DNA of 57,931 bases from CAYSEW01 sp964430245 (GTDB lineage: Bacteria; Bacteroidota; Bacteroidia; Flavobacteriales_D; Parvicellaceae), in assembly GCA_964430245.1 (NCBI GenBank), contig CAYSEW010000015.1:1-57931 (forward strand), given 5' to 3'. Shown one piece after another: positions 1-9,819 of this stretch. The notes beneath the pieces were generated by a model. That model searched no databases. It was not told where the DNA came from and was given only the letters and a program-made list of their open reading frames with translations. A program made the position numbers and the translations under genes. Positions within the stretch are counted from its first letter, which is position 1. Every line of letters starts with the position of its first letter.

Positions 1-318
1 GTAGATCATAATACTACTCGTTCTAACATGGGCATAGTAGGAAATGGCGGAGGAGATCCTCAGTTTATAAATAATAAGAACAAAGTCTCTTTTAAAATCT
101 ATCCAAATCCTGTTCAAAATGTTTTAAAAGTAGAGCTTAAGCAAATAGAATTACCATGCACCATTACTTTAAAAGATTTGCAGGGAAGGGAAATCCAAAG
201 TACCATAACTAATTCTCATAAGATGGAACTGGACCTTTCTAGCTTCGAAAGAGGCATATATATCATTGGGATTGCCAACAATAATTTCTCTCGTGAATTA
301 AAAGTAGTTAGAGAATAA
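1..318 (+). CDS. T9SS type A cargo protein, C-terminal fragment (cut by window start)
   Basis: The reading frame is open from base 1, so the first ATG at 28 is internal and the gene starts upstream of the window. What remains is a glycine-rich linker (NMGIVGNGGG) followed by a type A sorting domain that begins at KIYPNP and ends FSRELKVVRE. Such domains direct export through the type IX secretion system and cell-surface attachment. The linker and sorting domain closely match the end of the next gene in both protein and DNA, so the two are tandem paralogues. Only 14 bases separate this stop from the next ATG, which suggests one transcript. The catalytic or adhesive part, if any, lies outside the window. 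Confidence 0.88.
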   Translation, partial: VDHNTTRSNMGIVGNGGGDPQFINNKNKVSFKIYPNPVQNVLKVELKQIELPCTITLKDLQGREIQSTITNSHKMELDLSSFERGIYIIGIANNNFSRELKVVRE

Positions 319-332
319 TTAACTAAATTAAT

Positions 333-3300
333 ATGAAACACATTTGCTTACTTTTTTTAACATTTTTTATATGTGCACAATCATTTGCTCTGTTTATTTG
401 GACAGGTGCTGTTGATACGGATTGGAACAATACAGGTAATTGGTCTGGCAATGTTGTCCCTTCTTCATTAGATGATGTTACCATAAATGGTGGGGCTACA
501 TTCTATCCAGTTATCACTACTAATATTACTTGTAATTCTTTAACATTGAGCTCAGGGGCTGCACTAATCATAAATGCAGGAACTTTCAATGTAACAGTTC
601 TATCAGATATAGATGGTATATTAACTATTTCTGGTGGTGCTGCATATGATGCTGATGGAAATTTTGATGCAACAGGTGGAGTTATAGATTTTACGGGTGC
701 AGGAATTTTGGATCTGGCTTCAATTGTTAATTCATTAGGAACTTTGGATAATACATTAGGCACAGTAATATATAGTGGTACTACACAATCGGTACTTGGA
801 GATAATTATCATAACCTTCATATTGCTTCTGCTGGTGTTAAAACGGTAATAGGTAGTTTGGATGTAGATGGTGAATTAATAACTTCAATTATACCAAATT
901 GTGTACTTGACCTAGATACTCATTCATTAAATTTATCTGGGGACCTAACTGTTGGTGCAGAAGGAGGGTTGGATGCTTCTGATCCTGCTTGTGATGTAAT
1001 ATTTGAAGGAACAACACTTTTCAATCATGCTGGTAGTTTGTCATTTCCAGGGCCAGTTTCCATTCCACCTTATTTTTATGATGTAACTCTAAATGTTGGT
1101 AATGTTACATTGAATAGCGAGATGCAAGTTGGAGGAGCACTCACTTTATTTAGTGGTTATATTCATTCAGATTCTACTAATAAAATAACATTAAAGGAGG
1201 CTGGAGTGATAAATGGGGGACATGCGTCATCTCATGTAATAGGTCCCATGGACATTGAAACAGGCAGTACTTCCGTATATGAAGTTCCCATAGGAGATGG
1301 AGTAAACTATAGGCCCATTTACATTACACCCTCGGCTACTACTTTTACAGTATATACAACAGAATTTTACAACACAACCTATGTGAGTACTATTTGCGGT
1401 TTACCTATCAATCATATTGGCATTGAAAGCTGGTGGGATGTAGATAAAAGCGCTGGAGGATCTGATTGTTACATTGGAATTAATTGGGATGCTAACAGTG
1501 GTGTAAATGTTCCTGCAGATATAATTTTATGTTATTATAATACAGCTACTTCAGAGTGGGATGATCTACTTAATAATCCTGCAACATTATCCAATGGTAG
1601 TGGAAGTGCTACTGCAACAGATGGAAGAATAACATCAAATACACCCCATTCAAACTTTAATGGTAACAATGCTGTTTTTAATCTTGGTTCTAGTTCATGT
1701 AATAATCCATTGAATAGTAGCAATGCTACCATTGTTGTTGATTTTACGCAAACAAATCCAACCTGTAATGGAGATTGTGATGCATTTGCTACAGCTGTAC
1801 CTATTGGTGGAACACCGACCTACACTTATCTATGGGGTGCTCCTGCTGGAAATCAAACTACGGCTACTGCTACAGGACTTTGTGCAGGTACTTATGCAGT
1901 TACAGTAACAGATGTTACTGGATGTTCAACACTTACTAATGTAACTATTGCCGATCCTGCTCCTGTTTCAGTTAATGCTGGTACAGACATGATTGTTTGC
2001 CCTGGCGAAGATGTAACTTTGACAGCTTCTGGTGCATTTGTTTATGATTGGGATAATGGTGTTGATAATGGAGTTCCTTTTATTCAAGCAACAGGAAGTG
2101 TTGATTATATAGTGAATGGCATTGATGCCAATGGTTGTTCAGACTTAGATACTATTATTGTTAATGTATTACCAGATCTTGAAGTTGATTTCCAAATTAC
2201 CGAGCCTTTATGCGATTCAACTAATGGATCTGTCATTGCTACTGTACTTAATCCTAGTGGATCTAATTATTATTTTCATTGGAGTAATGGTGATTTAGAT
2301 TTTACTGCTGATAGTTTAGAGGCAGGTCCAGTTAACTTAATGATAAGTGATGACAATCAATGTCATTACTATGATGTAGTGTTATTAGGAAATTCCAATG
2401 GCCCAATAGTTAATATAAACAATGTTTTGGATGAAACTTGTCCAGGTGCCAATGATGGAGAAATAGAGTTAATTATTAACTCTTCAAACCCTCCCTATGC
2501 TGTTTCTTGGTTATGTGGAGGAAATAGTGAGTACATTACTAATTTACCTCCTGGGTTATACCAATATACAGTAACAGACCAATCCGATTGTATATCCTCT
2601 GGATTTGCACATGTTTTATCACCAGATTCTTTAATTCTTAATTCAATAAATACAGTATTACCAACATGTAATCTTTCAGATGGATCTATTGATATAGCTG
2701 TTTCAGGTGGTACAGGAACTCCAAATTATTTATGGAGCAGTAATGTAGGTTTTCAATCTGGAAATTCAGTAAGTAGTTTAGCTGCAGATGTTTATTCTGT
2801 AATAATAACTGATGGAAATGGTTGTCTTATTGAGGAAAATATTTTACTTAATAATAGTTCATCAATGGTTTTAGATTTGGCTGGAGTTGTCGGACCTACT
2901 TGTGGCAATACAGGTGATATTTTTGTTAATGTTTCTGGTGGTAATACTCCCTATGACTTTCTTTGGAATGATGGAACAACTAATATGAATATTAGTGGAA
3001 TTTCTGCAGGTAATTATATTTTAAAAGTAACTGATTTTATAGGATGTATATCATTTTTGGAACAAGATCTATTGTCAAACGAGCCTTATAATCCAGGAAT
3101 ATGTATGGTAACAGTAGATTCTTTGTCCGAAAACAATGTGCTGGTTTGGGAAAAGCCCCTTACAGCTGGTAATATATCGCACTTCAATATTTATCGAGAA
3201 TGTTGTTTGGATGGAGTTGCCAATTATTTAACTTCTGTTCCTTACGATAGCTTAAGTCAGTTTATTGATACCATTTGTTATCCTCAAACTACTAATTGGG

Positions 3301-3926
3301 GTTATCAGCTGGGTGTTGTTGATACCTGTGGAGTTGAATCGATTAAAAGCACCTTTCATAGAAGCATACATTTAACTAGCTCTTTGCTTCCTAACAATTC
3401 AATTGATTTGTATTGGAACCAGTATGTTGGTTTTCCATATAATAAACATTATATATATAGAAATCATCCTTCAACTGGGCTTGTATTGATCGATTCGGTG
3501 GATTATCTAGTGACCACATATAATGATGGTAATCCACTTTTTCCAATCCTTCAAAATAATTACTTTATAGAAGTAATACCACCTAACACTTGCACCGCTA
3601 CAAAAGCAGTAGACCATAACACAACTCGTTCAAATATGGGAATTATTGGAAATGGAGGAGGAAATCCTCAAATCATTTATAATAATAATAATGGTTTGAT
3701 TAAAATATACCCAAACCCTACTCAAAATGTTTTAAATATATTGCTCGAGCAAATAGAATTGCCATGCACCATCACTTTAAAAGACCTGCAGGGTAGGGTA
3801 GTATTTAATACACTAACAAACTCCCAAAAGTTGGAGTTGAATCTTTCAACCTATAAAAGTGGTATTTATTTAATTGGAATTACTAACGACAACTTTACAC
3901 GCGAATTAAAGGTGGTGAGGCAATAA
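333..3926 (+). CDS. Large secreted T9SS surface protein with SprB-like repeats
   Basis: This 1197-aa protein starts with a signal peptide (about residues 1-19, ending SFA). It continues with a Thr/Gly/Asn-rich beta region that opens WTGAVDTDWNNTGNW, a motif common in Bacteroidota surface proteins. Several SprB-type modules follow from about residue 465 (pattern: GGTP-YTYLW, then LCAGTYAVTVTD-GC), with further ones near 776 and 853. A fibronectin-III-like segment sits near 927-1090. The type A sorting domain starts at KIYPNP near 1121 and ends ELKVVRQ. No catalytic motif is visible, so an adhesive or structural role at the cell surface is an inference. It lies directly behind a paralogue with which it shares the linker and sorting domain. 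Confidence 0.9.
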   Translation: MKHICLLFLTFFICAQSFALFIWTGAVDTDWNNTGNWSGNVVPSSLDDVTINGGATFYPVITTNITCNSLTLSSGAALIINAGTFNVTVLSDIDGILTISGGAAYDADGNFDATGGVIDFTGAGILDLASIVNSLGTLDNTLGTVIYSGTTQSVLGDNYHNLHIASAGVKTVIGSLDVDGELITSIIPNCVLDLDTHSLNLSGDLTVGAEGGLDASDPACDVIFEGTTLFNHAGSLSFPGPVSIPPYFYDVTLNVGNVTLNSEMQVGGALTLFSGYIHSDSTNKITLKEAGVINGGHASSHVIGPMDIETGSTSVYEVPIGDGVNYRPIYITPSATTFTVYTTEFYNTTYVSTICGLPINHIGIESWWDVDKSAGGSDCYIGINWDANSGVNVPADIILCYYNTATSEWDDLLNNPATLSNGSGSATATDGRITSNTPHSNFNGNNAVFNLGSSSCNNPLNSSNATIVVDFTQTNPTCNGDCDAFATAVPIGGTPTYTYLWGAPAGNQTTATATGLCAGTYAVTVTDVTGCSTLTNVTIADPAPVSVNAGTDMIVCPGEDVTLTASGAFVYDWDNGVDNGVPFIQATGSVDYIVNGIDANGCSDLDTIIVNVLPDLEVDFQITEPLCDSTNGSVIATVLNPSGSNYYFHWSNGDLDFTADSLEAGPVNLMISDDNQCHYYDVVLLGNSNGPIVNINNVLDETCPGANDGEIELIINSSNPPYAVSWLCGGNSEYITNLPPGLYQYTVTDQSDCISSGFAHVLSPDSLILNSINTVLPTCNLSDGSIDIAVSGGTGTPNYLWSSNVGFQSGNSVSSLAADVYSVIITDGNGCLIEENILLNNSSSMVLDLAGVVGPTCGNTGDIFVNVSGGNTPYDFLWNDGTTNMNISGISAGNYILKVTDFIGCISFLEQDLLSNEPYNPGICMVTVDSLSENNVLVWEKPLTAGNISHFNIYRECCLDGVANYLTSVPYDSLSQFIDTICYPQTTNWGYQLGVVDTCGVESIKSTFHRSIHLTSSLLPNNSIDLYWNQYVGFPYNKHYIYRNHPSTGLVLIDSVDYLVTTYNDGNPLFPILQNNYFIEVIPPNTCTATKAVDHNTTRSNMGIIGNGGGNPQIIYNNNNGLIKIYPNPTQNVLNILLEQIELPCTITLKDLQGRVVFNTLTNSQKLELNLSTYKSGIYLIGITNDNFTRELKVVRQ

Positions 3927-3997
3927 TTTGTCAATAATTTTTAAAACCTCTTTGTTCAAGAGATAGTTTATATTTACTTTGTTTAAAAAAGGTATTC

Positions 3998-6022
3998 ATG
4001 CATACTAAATACTCTCATCTATTAGCTCCCCTTGACCTTGGATTTACTACTCTTAAAAACAGGGTGCTAATGGGGTCTATGCATACTGGTTTAGAAGAAG
4101 TGAAGAATGGATATGAGAGAATGGCTGCATATTATGCCGAACGTGCAAAAGGTGGAGTTGGATTAATTGTTACAGGCGGTATTTCCCCTAATATAGCAGG
4201 TTGGGTAGGTCCTTTTTCTAGTAAGCTTACCAATAAAAGAACGGCTAGAAAACATCAAAAGATTACTAAAAAGGTACATGAAAATGGAGGAAAAATCTGT
4301 ATGCAGATCTTGCACAGTGGAAGATATGGTTATCATCCATTTTCTGTGTCTGCAAGTGCTGTTAAATCTCCGATATCTCCATTTAAACCTAAGGCGCTAT
4401 CAAAACGAAAAATAACCAAAACTATTAATGATTTTGCTAGGTGTGCCAGCTTGGCTCAATATGCAGGTTATGATGGTGTAGAGGTGATGGGGTCAGAAGG
4501 ATATTTGATTAATCAGTTCATTGCAGCTCGTACTAATCGAAGGTTAGATGAGTGGGGAGGTTCTTACGAGAATAGGATTAAATTTCCTTTAGCCATTTTA
4601 AATAAAATAAGAGAAAAAGTAGGTAAGGAATTCATTATTATATTCAGGTTGTCTATGCTGGACTTAGTGCAAGGTGGGAGTAGTTGGGAAGAGGTTGTGT
4701 TGTTGGCAAAAGAGTTAGAAAAAGCAGGTGTAACTATTATCAATACTGGTATTGGTTGGCATGAAGCAAGAGTTCCAACAATTGCTACCATGGTTCCAAG
4801 AGGAGGATTTAGCTGGGTGACTAAAAAAATGATGGGAGAGGTGAAAATCCCTTTAATTACTACTAATAGAATCAATACTCCTGAACTAGGTAATCAGATA
4901 ATAGCAGATGGTCATGCAGATATGGTATCAATGGCTCGTCCATTTTTAGCAGACCCTCATTTTGTAAATAAAGCAATAGCGGATAAAGCAGATGAGATCA
5001 ATACTTGTATAGCTTGTAATCAGGCTTGCTTAGACCATGTGTTTAAAAGAAAAATTGCAAGCTGTTTAGTTAATCCCTTTGCGTGTCATGAAACGGAGCT
5101 GATTATCAATAAAACTGACCAACCTAAAAAGATTGTAGTGGTAGGTGCTGGTCCTGCTGGATTGGCATTTGCAACTGTTGCTGGAGAAAGAGGCCATCAT
5201 GTTACCTTATTGGATGCTTCTAATGAAGTTGGAGGCCAGTTCAATATTGCTAAACAAATTCCAGGAAAAGAAGAATTTCATGAAACTATACGTTATTTTA
5301 AAAAGAAGCTTGAATTAAGTGGAGTAACAATTCAATTAAATACTGTTGCCAATAAAGATACACTAAGTGATTACGATGTGATCATTTTATCTACAGGGAT
5401 TCAGCCTAGAACTCCAAATATAGAAGGAGTGGAACACTCAAAAGTAATGAGCTACATAGATGTTTTAAAAGATAAAAAGGAGGTTGGTGAAAAGGTGGCA
5501 ATTATTGGTGCTGGAGGAATAGGTTTTGATGTGGCAGAGTACATTACACATAAAGGTAGCTCTACTGCTTTAGATACTGCTGCATTTTTAGAGGAATGGG
5601 GGATAGATCATCAGCTAAATGCTCGTGGTGGTATTGAAGGAGTTGCAACAGAGGTCCCTGAAAATCCAAGAGAAGTAGTGATGCTACAAAGAAAGTCGTC
5701 AAAGGTTGGTGCTGGATTGGGTAAAACAACTGGATGGGTGCATAGAATCTCCTTAAGAAACAAGAACGTTAAGATGCTCAATGGAGTAGAATATACGAAG
5801 ATTGATGATAAAGGATTACATTATAAGCGAAAAAATAAAGACCATGTGCTGGAAGTTGATAATGTTATTATTTGTGCTGGTCAGCTGAGTAATAATGAGC
5901 TTTTTATTCCTTTAAAAGAAATGGGCAAGGAGGTACATTTAATAGGAGGTGCCGATCAAGCATTAGAGTTAGATGCAAAAAGAGCGATTGATCAGGGGAC
6001 AAGATTAGCGATCAAGATCTAA
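3998..6022 (+). CDS. fadH: 2,4-dienoyl-CoA reductase (NADPH) family, FadH-like
   Basis: This 674-aa flavoenzyme has the two-part layout of FadH and related old-yellow-enzyme fusions. An FMN-binding TIM barrel fills about residues 1-330. A 4Fe-4S site follows with cysteines near 337, 340, 344 and 356 (C-x2-C-x3-C-x11-C). The C-terminal FAD/NAD(P) half starts with the Rossmann motif VVVGAGPAG near 380, and a second nucleotide motif IIGAGGIGFD lies near 500. The family reduces 2,4-dienoyl-CoA with NADPH during breakdown of unsaturated fatty acids. Close homologues also act on other enoates, so the exact substrate is inferred. Length matches E. coli FadH (about 670 aa). Its end overlaps the convergent glycosyltransferase gene by 11 bases. 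Confidence 0.9.
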   Translation: MHTKYSHLLAPLDLGFTTLKNRVLMGSMHTGLEEVKNGYERMAAYYAERAKGGVGLIVTGGISPNIAGWVGPFSSKLTNKRTARKHQKITKKVHENGGKICMQILHSGRYGYHPFSVSASAVKSPISPFKPKALSKRKITKTINDFARCASLAQYAGYDGVEVMGSEGYLINQFIAARTNRRLDEWGGSYENRIKFPLAILNKIREKVGKEFIIIFRLSMLDLVQGGSSWEEVVLLAKELEKAGVTIINTGIGWHEARVPTIATMVPRGGFSWVTKKMMGEVKIPLITTNRINTPELGNQIIADGHADMVSMARPFLADPHFVNKAIADKADEINTCIACNQACLDHVFKRKIASCLVNPFACHETELIINKTDQPKKIVVVGAGPAGLAFATVAGERGHHVTLLDASNEVGGQFNIAKQIPGKEEFHETIRYFKKKLELSGVTIQLNTVANKDTLSDYDVIILSTGIQPRTPNIEGVEHSKVMSYIDVLKDKKEVGEKVAIIGAGGIGFDVAEYITHKGSSTALDTAAFLEEWGIDHQLNARGGIEGVATEVPENPREVVMLQRKSSKVGAGLGKTTGWVHRISLRNKNVKMLNGVEYTKIDDKGLHYKRKNKDHVLEVDNVIICAGQLSNNELFIPLKEMGKEVHLIGGADQALELDAKRAIDQGTRLAIKI

Positions 6023-6731
6023 AAAGACCATATTTTATAATGCTATACAGTTGTCTAAATCCGTGGCTCCATCTAATTTTTTTTCCTTCTTCTTTGGTTC
6101 TTGGATGGTAGCTAATAGGGACTTCTTTCCATTTTAATTGTTTGTTCTTAGCTAGCTTAGCGGTAATTTCAGGATCAAAAGCAAATCCATTTTCTTTTAA
6201 AGTAAGCTGATTGTAGAGTTCAGTTGGGATCATTTTATAGCAAGTTTGCATATCTGTTAATTTCACCCCCATAATAAGATTACTCAGCCAGGTTAGGAAT
6301 TTATTGGCCATTCTATTTAGTAGCACCTCTTTTTCGTGTTTCTTATTGTTAAGAAATCTAGAGCCGTATACAATATTGGCTTCATTGTCAATAATAGGTT
6401 GTAGTAAAGTGTTGATTTCCGTTGGGTCTAATTCGAGATCGGCATCTTGTATCACACAATAATCACCACTGGCTTTTGCTATTCCACTTTTTACTGCCCC
6501 TCCTTTTCCTTTGTTAATAGGTTGGTCTATAAAGACGATGTTTGAGGAAGGATTTTCACTTATAAATTGGATGATCTTGTCTTTACTAGCATCGGTTGAT
6601 GCATCATTAACGACTATGATCTCCTTTTTTACATTATTAATTAAAGAAAGATTAGCAATTTTATCAAGCAACTTATAGATGGTTTGTTGCTCATTAAATA
6701 CAGGTATAATTATAGAAAGTTGATTGATCAT
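6012..6731 (-). CDS. Family 2 glycosyltransferase, dolichyl-phosphate mannosyltransferase-like
   Basis: The protein opens with LSIIIPVFNE, the standard GT2 start. It carries VVNDASTD, the NKGKGGAVKSG stretch and the metal-binding DAD near residue 96 (IQDADLELDP), as in polyprenyl-phosphate glycosyltransferases (DPM1 type). These load a sugar onto a membrane polyprenyl phosphate at the cytoplasmic face. I chose the ATG at 6731 (MINQLSIIIP), giving 239 aa; a TTG at 6746 would add five residues without homology value. No C-terminal membrane helices are visible, as in DPM1-type enzymes. The gene lies 24 bases behind a polytopic membrane protein that could be the acceptor-side transferase using the lipid-linked sugar. 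It shares 11 bases with the end of the convergent fadH gene. Confidence 0.85.
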   Translation of the reverse strand: MINQLSIIIPVFNEQQTIYKLLDKIANLSLINNVKKEIIVVNDASTDASKDKIIQFISENPSSNIVFIDQPINKGKGGAVKSGIAKASGDYCVIQDADLELDPTEINTLLQPIIDNEANIVYGSRFLNNKKHEKEVLLNRMANKFLTWLSNLIMGVKLTDMQTCYKMIPTELYNQLTLKENGFAFDPEITAKLAKNKQLKWKEVPISYHPRTKEEGKKIRWSHGFRQLYSIIKYGLFRS

Positions 6732-6755
6732 ACTTAAGGGCACCAAATATAAGAT

Positions 6756-8207
6756 TTAAAATGGATCAAAATTATATTCATCTATTCCCTTTTTGGCAGC
6801 TTCATAATCAGGTGGTTGAATTTGTTTTTCAAGGATGTGCCAGTCATTAGCGGTTTTCATTCTCAACTTATTGAAATTGGTCCAGTAAGCATCTTTCGTC
6901 ATGCTGTCCCAATGTAGGACATTGTGTCTTTTTTGAGCGGTTTGAAACAAGTTTAAATTAATAAAATAAAGGATCAGCCATCCAGTAATTATCTTTAGAA
7001 AGATATGTCTTTGAATGATCCATTGAATAGATAACGCAAAAGGAATTGCCAATAAAGCATAAACATCTATCATTGGACGCATTCCAAAGCTTCCTCCATA
7101 CCACCAACTCCACCAGCTAGATAAGATGTAAATATTAAGGCCAAGAATAATACTGAGTCCGAAAAAAATATTTTTTTGACCTTTATAAGAAAGTATTATT
7201 CCAATAATGGAGAGTAGCATGATTGGAGTATAAAGTAACCACCCCTTTCTATAGCTGAATAAAAACTCCATTATATGAGGTTGTCCAAAATAAAACTTTT
7301 CTCCAACATAAGAATTAAAGAACCAATCTCCTGTTACGTATTTCCAGTAAAATAATTGGGGGGATATTACTAATAATGCAAGAACAGCAATCACTAGAAG
7401 GTGCTTCCAGTGACTTATGAAAAATAGTGTTTTTTCTTTGAGCTCATTTAAACTCTTAACATTGTATAAAAAGGGGAGCAAGAATAGGATAATATTCACT
7501 GGTCTAATTAGCACAATAAGTCCTCCTAAGATTCCCAATAGGATAGTGTAGAATAATTTTTGTTGCTCGTGCCATTTAAAAGTATAATAGATGAAACAAG
7601 CTATTAGTGAGAAATTGTAGGCATGGGACATAGTAGCTTCAGTAGTGCTGTAGTAATAAAGGTGTGTCCCAAAAACCAGACATATAAGGGTTATTGAAGT
7701 AACCCATTCAGAAAATGTTCTTAAAAGGATCTTCCTTAAAAAGATAATCCCAATGGTTAGATAAAATAAACAAGAAAATGTAAGGAAGAATTCATAAGGT
7801 TTAGAAAAACCATCAGCTTTATGATGAGAATTGATTGCATAAATATGTCCAGCTATAAAGAAAGGGGAATACAAAAATGACATTCCCATGGTTGTTTTAA
7901 TGACCTTACCTCCATTAGGAGCTTTTTCTGGCCAGAATTGACATTTAGCATGATAATCAATTTCGTCTGTTTCAGTAAAATTTAATTGTAGATCATCATG
8001 AATAAAAAAGGCAGGGAGGTAGGCGTAATAGGATACTACATCATTATTAATAACCAGACTTTTTTCTTTGTTGTCATCAGCATTCTTCCAAGGTTTGATG
8101 TTAAACAATGAATAAAAGATCACTGCTGTAATCAAATACAGTGTAAAATAGGAAGGAGTGAGAAATTTTCTGTTCACCAATCGATTTTTAGCAAATATAC
8201 CAATCAT
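6756..8207 (-). CDS. Polytopic membrane protein, probable lipid-linked-sugar glycosyltransferase
   Basis: About 484 aa with roughly ten hydrophobic helices and a long extracytoplasmic first loop holding the acidic motif NNDVVSYYAYLPAFF. That layout (acidic residues in the first loop, many helices) is typical of GT-C transferases such as the PMT/ArnT group. The assignment rests on topology and on the GT2 neighbour 24 bases downstream, not on a firm family match. A pair of polyprenyl-sugar synthase plus GT-C enzyme would glycosylate a surface lipid, polymer or protein. The start is the ATG at 8207; the TTG just before it adds only one residue. The charged C-terminal tail (about 45 residues) lacks helices. 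Confidence 0.65.
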   Translation of the reverse strand: MIGIFAKNRLVNRKFLTPSYFTLYLITAVIFYSLFNIKPWKNADDNKEKSLVINNDVVSYYAYLPAFFIHDDLQLNFTETDEIDYHAKCQFWPEKAPNGGKVIKTTMGMSFLYSPFFIAGHIYAINSHHKADGFSKPYEFFLTFSCLFYLTIGIIFLRKILLRTFSEWVTSITLICLVFGTHLYYYSTTEATMSHAYNFSLIACFIYYTFKWHEQQKLFYTILLGILGGLIVLIRPVNIILFLLPFLYNVKSLNELKEKTLFFISHWKHLLVIAVLALLVISPQLFYWKYVTGDWFFNSYVGEKFYFGQPHIMEFLFSYRKGWLLYTPIMLLSIIGIILSYKGQKNIFFGLSIILGLNIYILSSWWSWWYGGSFGMRPMIDVYALLAIPFALSIQWIIQRHIFLKIITGWLILYFINLNLFQTAQKRHNVLHWDSMTKDAYWTNFNKLRMKTANDWHILEKQIQPPDYEAAKKGIDEYNFDPF

Positions 8208-8221
8208 CAATTGAGTAAGAA

Positions 8222-9316
8222 CTATTTATTGATGATGATTTTTCTATTATTGGTATTGTCTATAGAAATAAAATAAACACCATTTGAAAGCTGCTCTAGA
8301 TTAACTTTGGGGTTAGTAATACCTGGATGTCTTCTATCAATTAACACACCTTGAGTATTGAAAATCTCAATGCAATTTATTTTATTATTAGCGCTGTTAA
8401 TTTGAAGCACTCCATTTGATGGATTTGGATATAAATAAATAGGATCTATATTATTTTTAATAATACTCATTCCTGCTGGACAATAATTACCATCTGGCGC
8501 CAATTGAGGTAAGCTATATTGTGGATCGGTTATTAAATTATACATTAAAGTGTCTGTACTTTGAAATAGAGTAGGTGAGCAGGGCTCCCATTCATTTGCT
8601 ATTCCTGTACAGGTTGTTGGGTCATCTAGAATTCCCATTAGTGATACAATCGACCAATACATGTACTCTATAGCCATACATTGGAAGTCACAGGTAACAT
8701 CATCGTAATGATACCAAGCAGCAGCTGGGTAAGATGCAGGTACAGATAAGAATTGCCCCCCACGCGCTACATCCATGGCTGCAGACATTAAAGATGAGTT
8801 AGGTGAAGGAGTAAAAGCAGAAGGGTAAATATTAGTATGGCCAATTGCATTAATTACATGAATTACTTCTTCTACTGTAGCATCGCTTCCCCAGTAACCA
8901 GGTTGATAAGGATTCATTTCATTATTGTAGAGGACAGCAGCAGCTCCATTTCCATTATAGTAGTTAAAAAAATTGTTTTCAGCAACACTTCCATCTGTTG
9001 TGAATATAGGGATCAATGCATCATTCAATGTAAGCTCTGCTTCTAGCAGTGGGTCATCTACTATTCCATCCTCATTATTATCAAGTAGCTCTGCAGCTAC
9101 AGCAGCAGCATGTAGTACTTTTTCATCGGTTATGCTCGATTCTGCATATACATCGAAACAATCTAGCACATTTACGTATTTACTAAAACCTGAAAAAGCC
9201 AATCCTGTATTTGTGTTTGACTCTATTGTAAAACAAACAGTATTTTGAGAAATTAAATAATTAGAAATAAAGGTAAAAGCAATCAATAATAGTGTTGTCT
9301 TTTTATTTTTTTTCAT
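8222..9316 (-). CDS. Secreted T9SS type A cargo protein of unknown function
   Basis: Starting at the ATG at 9316 gives 364 aa with a clean signal peptide (KKTTLLLIAFTFISNYLISQ). The longer frame upstream would overlap the next gene and add a non-secretory leader, so I rejected it. The mature part contains an acidic DNNEDGIVDD segment resembling a calcium-binding loop, and a region with many aromatic and cysteine residues (HYDDVTCDFQCMAIEYMYW). The type A sorting domain begins at LYPNPSNGVLQI and ends KIIINK. I do not recognise a catalytic domain. The ALIPIFTTDGS and EEVIHVINAIGHTN stretches look well folded and could mark an uncharacterised family. Confidence 0.82.
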   Translation of the reverse strand: MKKNKKTTLLLIAFTFISNYLISQNTVCFTIESNTNTGLAFSGFSKYVNVLDCFDVYAESSITDEKVLHAAAVAAELLDNNEDGIVDDPLLEAELTLNDALIPIFTTDGSVAENNFFNYYNGNGAAAVLYNNEMNPYQPGYWGSDATVEEVIHVINAIGHTNIYPSAFTPSPNSSLMSAAMDVARGGQFLSVPASYPAAAWYHYDDVTCDFQCMAIEYMYWSIVSLMGILDDPTTCTGIANEWEPCSPTLFQSTDTLMYNLITDPQYSLPQLAPDGNYCPAGMSIIKNNIDPIYLYPNPSNGVLQINSANNKINCIEIFNTQGVLIDRRHPGITNPKVNLEQLSNGVYFISIDNTNNRKIIINK

Positions 9317-9324
9317 GAATGAAT

Positions 9325-9819
9325 TTAATAGGGGATGTTCAGCTTTTTGTATATGAAATGCATGAGCCAAGCGGGTCCAATCAATAAGAACTGTAAATCC
9401 TTTAAAAAAGAAGGTTTTTTACCTTCGATCTTATGACCAACAAATTGAAAGATCCAGGCAATTACAAAAATGATAAGTGAGATCTGCCATAGTTCCATTT
9501 GAATGGTTTTGACATAAATTAAGTTCTCTAAGACATTGGTGAAATATAAACAGCCTATTGAAAAAACAGTCATCCCTAGGGTTAATAATATAGATAATGA
9601 AGCATAATACACTAAAACTAGACATAAGGAAAGCGTTGCCCAATTGATATAATTGTATTCAAAAAAAGTAATTTTATCAAGTGGTCCTTGAGGAATTGAC
9701 CATACTAAACCTACAATACTAAAAAATATTAATGGCACACAAAGCCAGTGTATTAGTTTATTGGTTTTGTTTTGATGACTTTCTCCATATTCATTTAAAA
9801 GAGCATCTATTTTTTTCAT
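9325..9819 (-). CDS. Mpo1-like (DUF962) membrane protein
   Basis: This 164-aa protein begins MKKIDALLNEYGESHQ and has the DUF962/YGL010w signature: an N-terminal Y-x3-H followed by N-K-x2-H-W-x-C-V-P-L. Four or more hydrophobic helices follow. The yeast member Mpo1 is a dioxygenase that acts on 2-hydroxy fatty acids from sphingoid-base breakdown. The bacterial role is not established, so function here is by family only. It is interesting beside the S1P-lyase homologue elsewhere in the window. Its stop lies 8 bases before the start of the secreted-protein gene, so the two are probably co-transcribed. The start is a clear ATG. Confidence 0.8.
   Translation of the reverse strand: MKKIDALLNEYGESHQNKTNKLIHWLCVPLIFFSIVGLVWSIPQGPLDKITFFEYNYINWATLSLCLVLVYYASLSILLTLGMTVFSIGCLYFTNVLENLIYVKTIQMELWQISLIIFVIAWIFQFVGHKIEGKKPSFLKDLQFLLIGPAWLMHFIYKKLNIPY

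Noticed and set aside
9317..9370. Longer start of the secreted T9SS gene (MAHAFHIQ leader)
   Set aside because: It overlaps the end of the DUF962 gene and removes the signal peptide from the N-terminus; ATG at 9316 is better.
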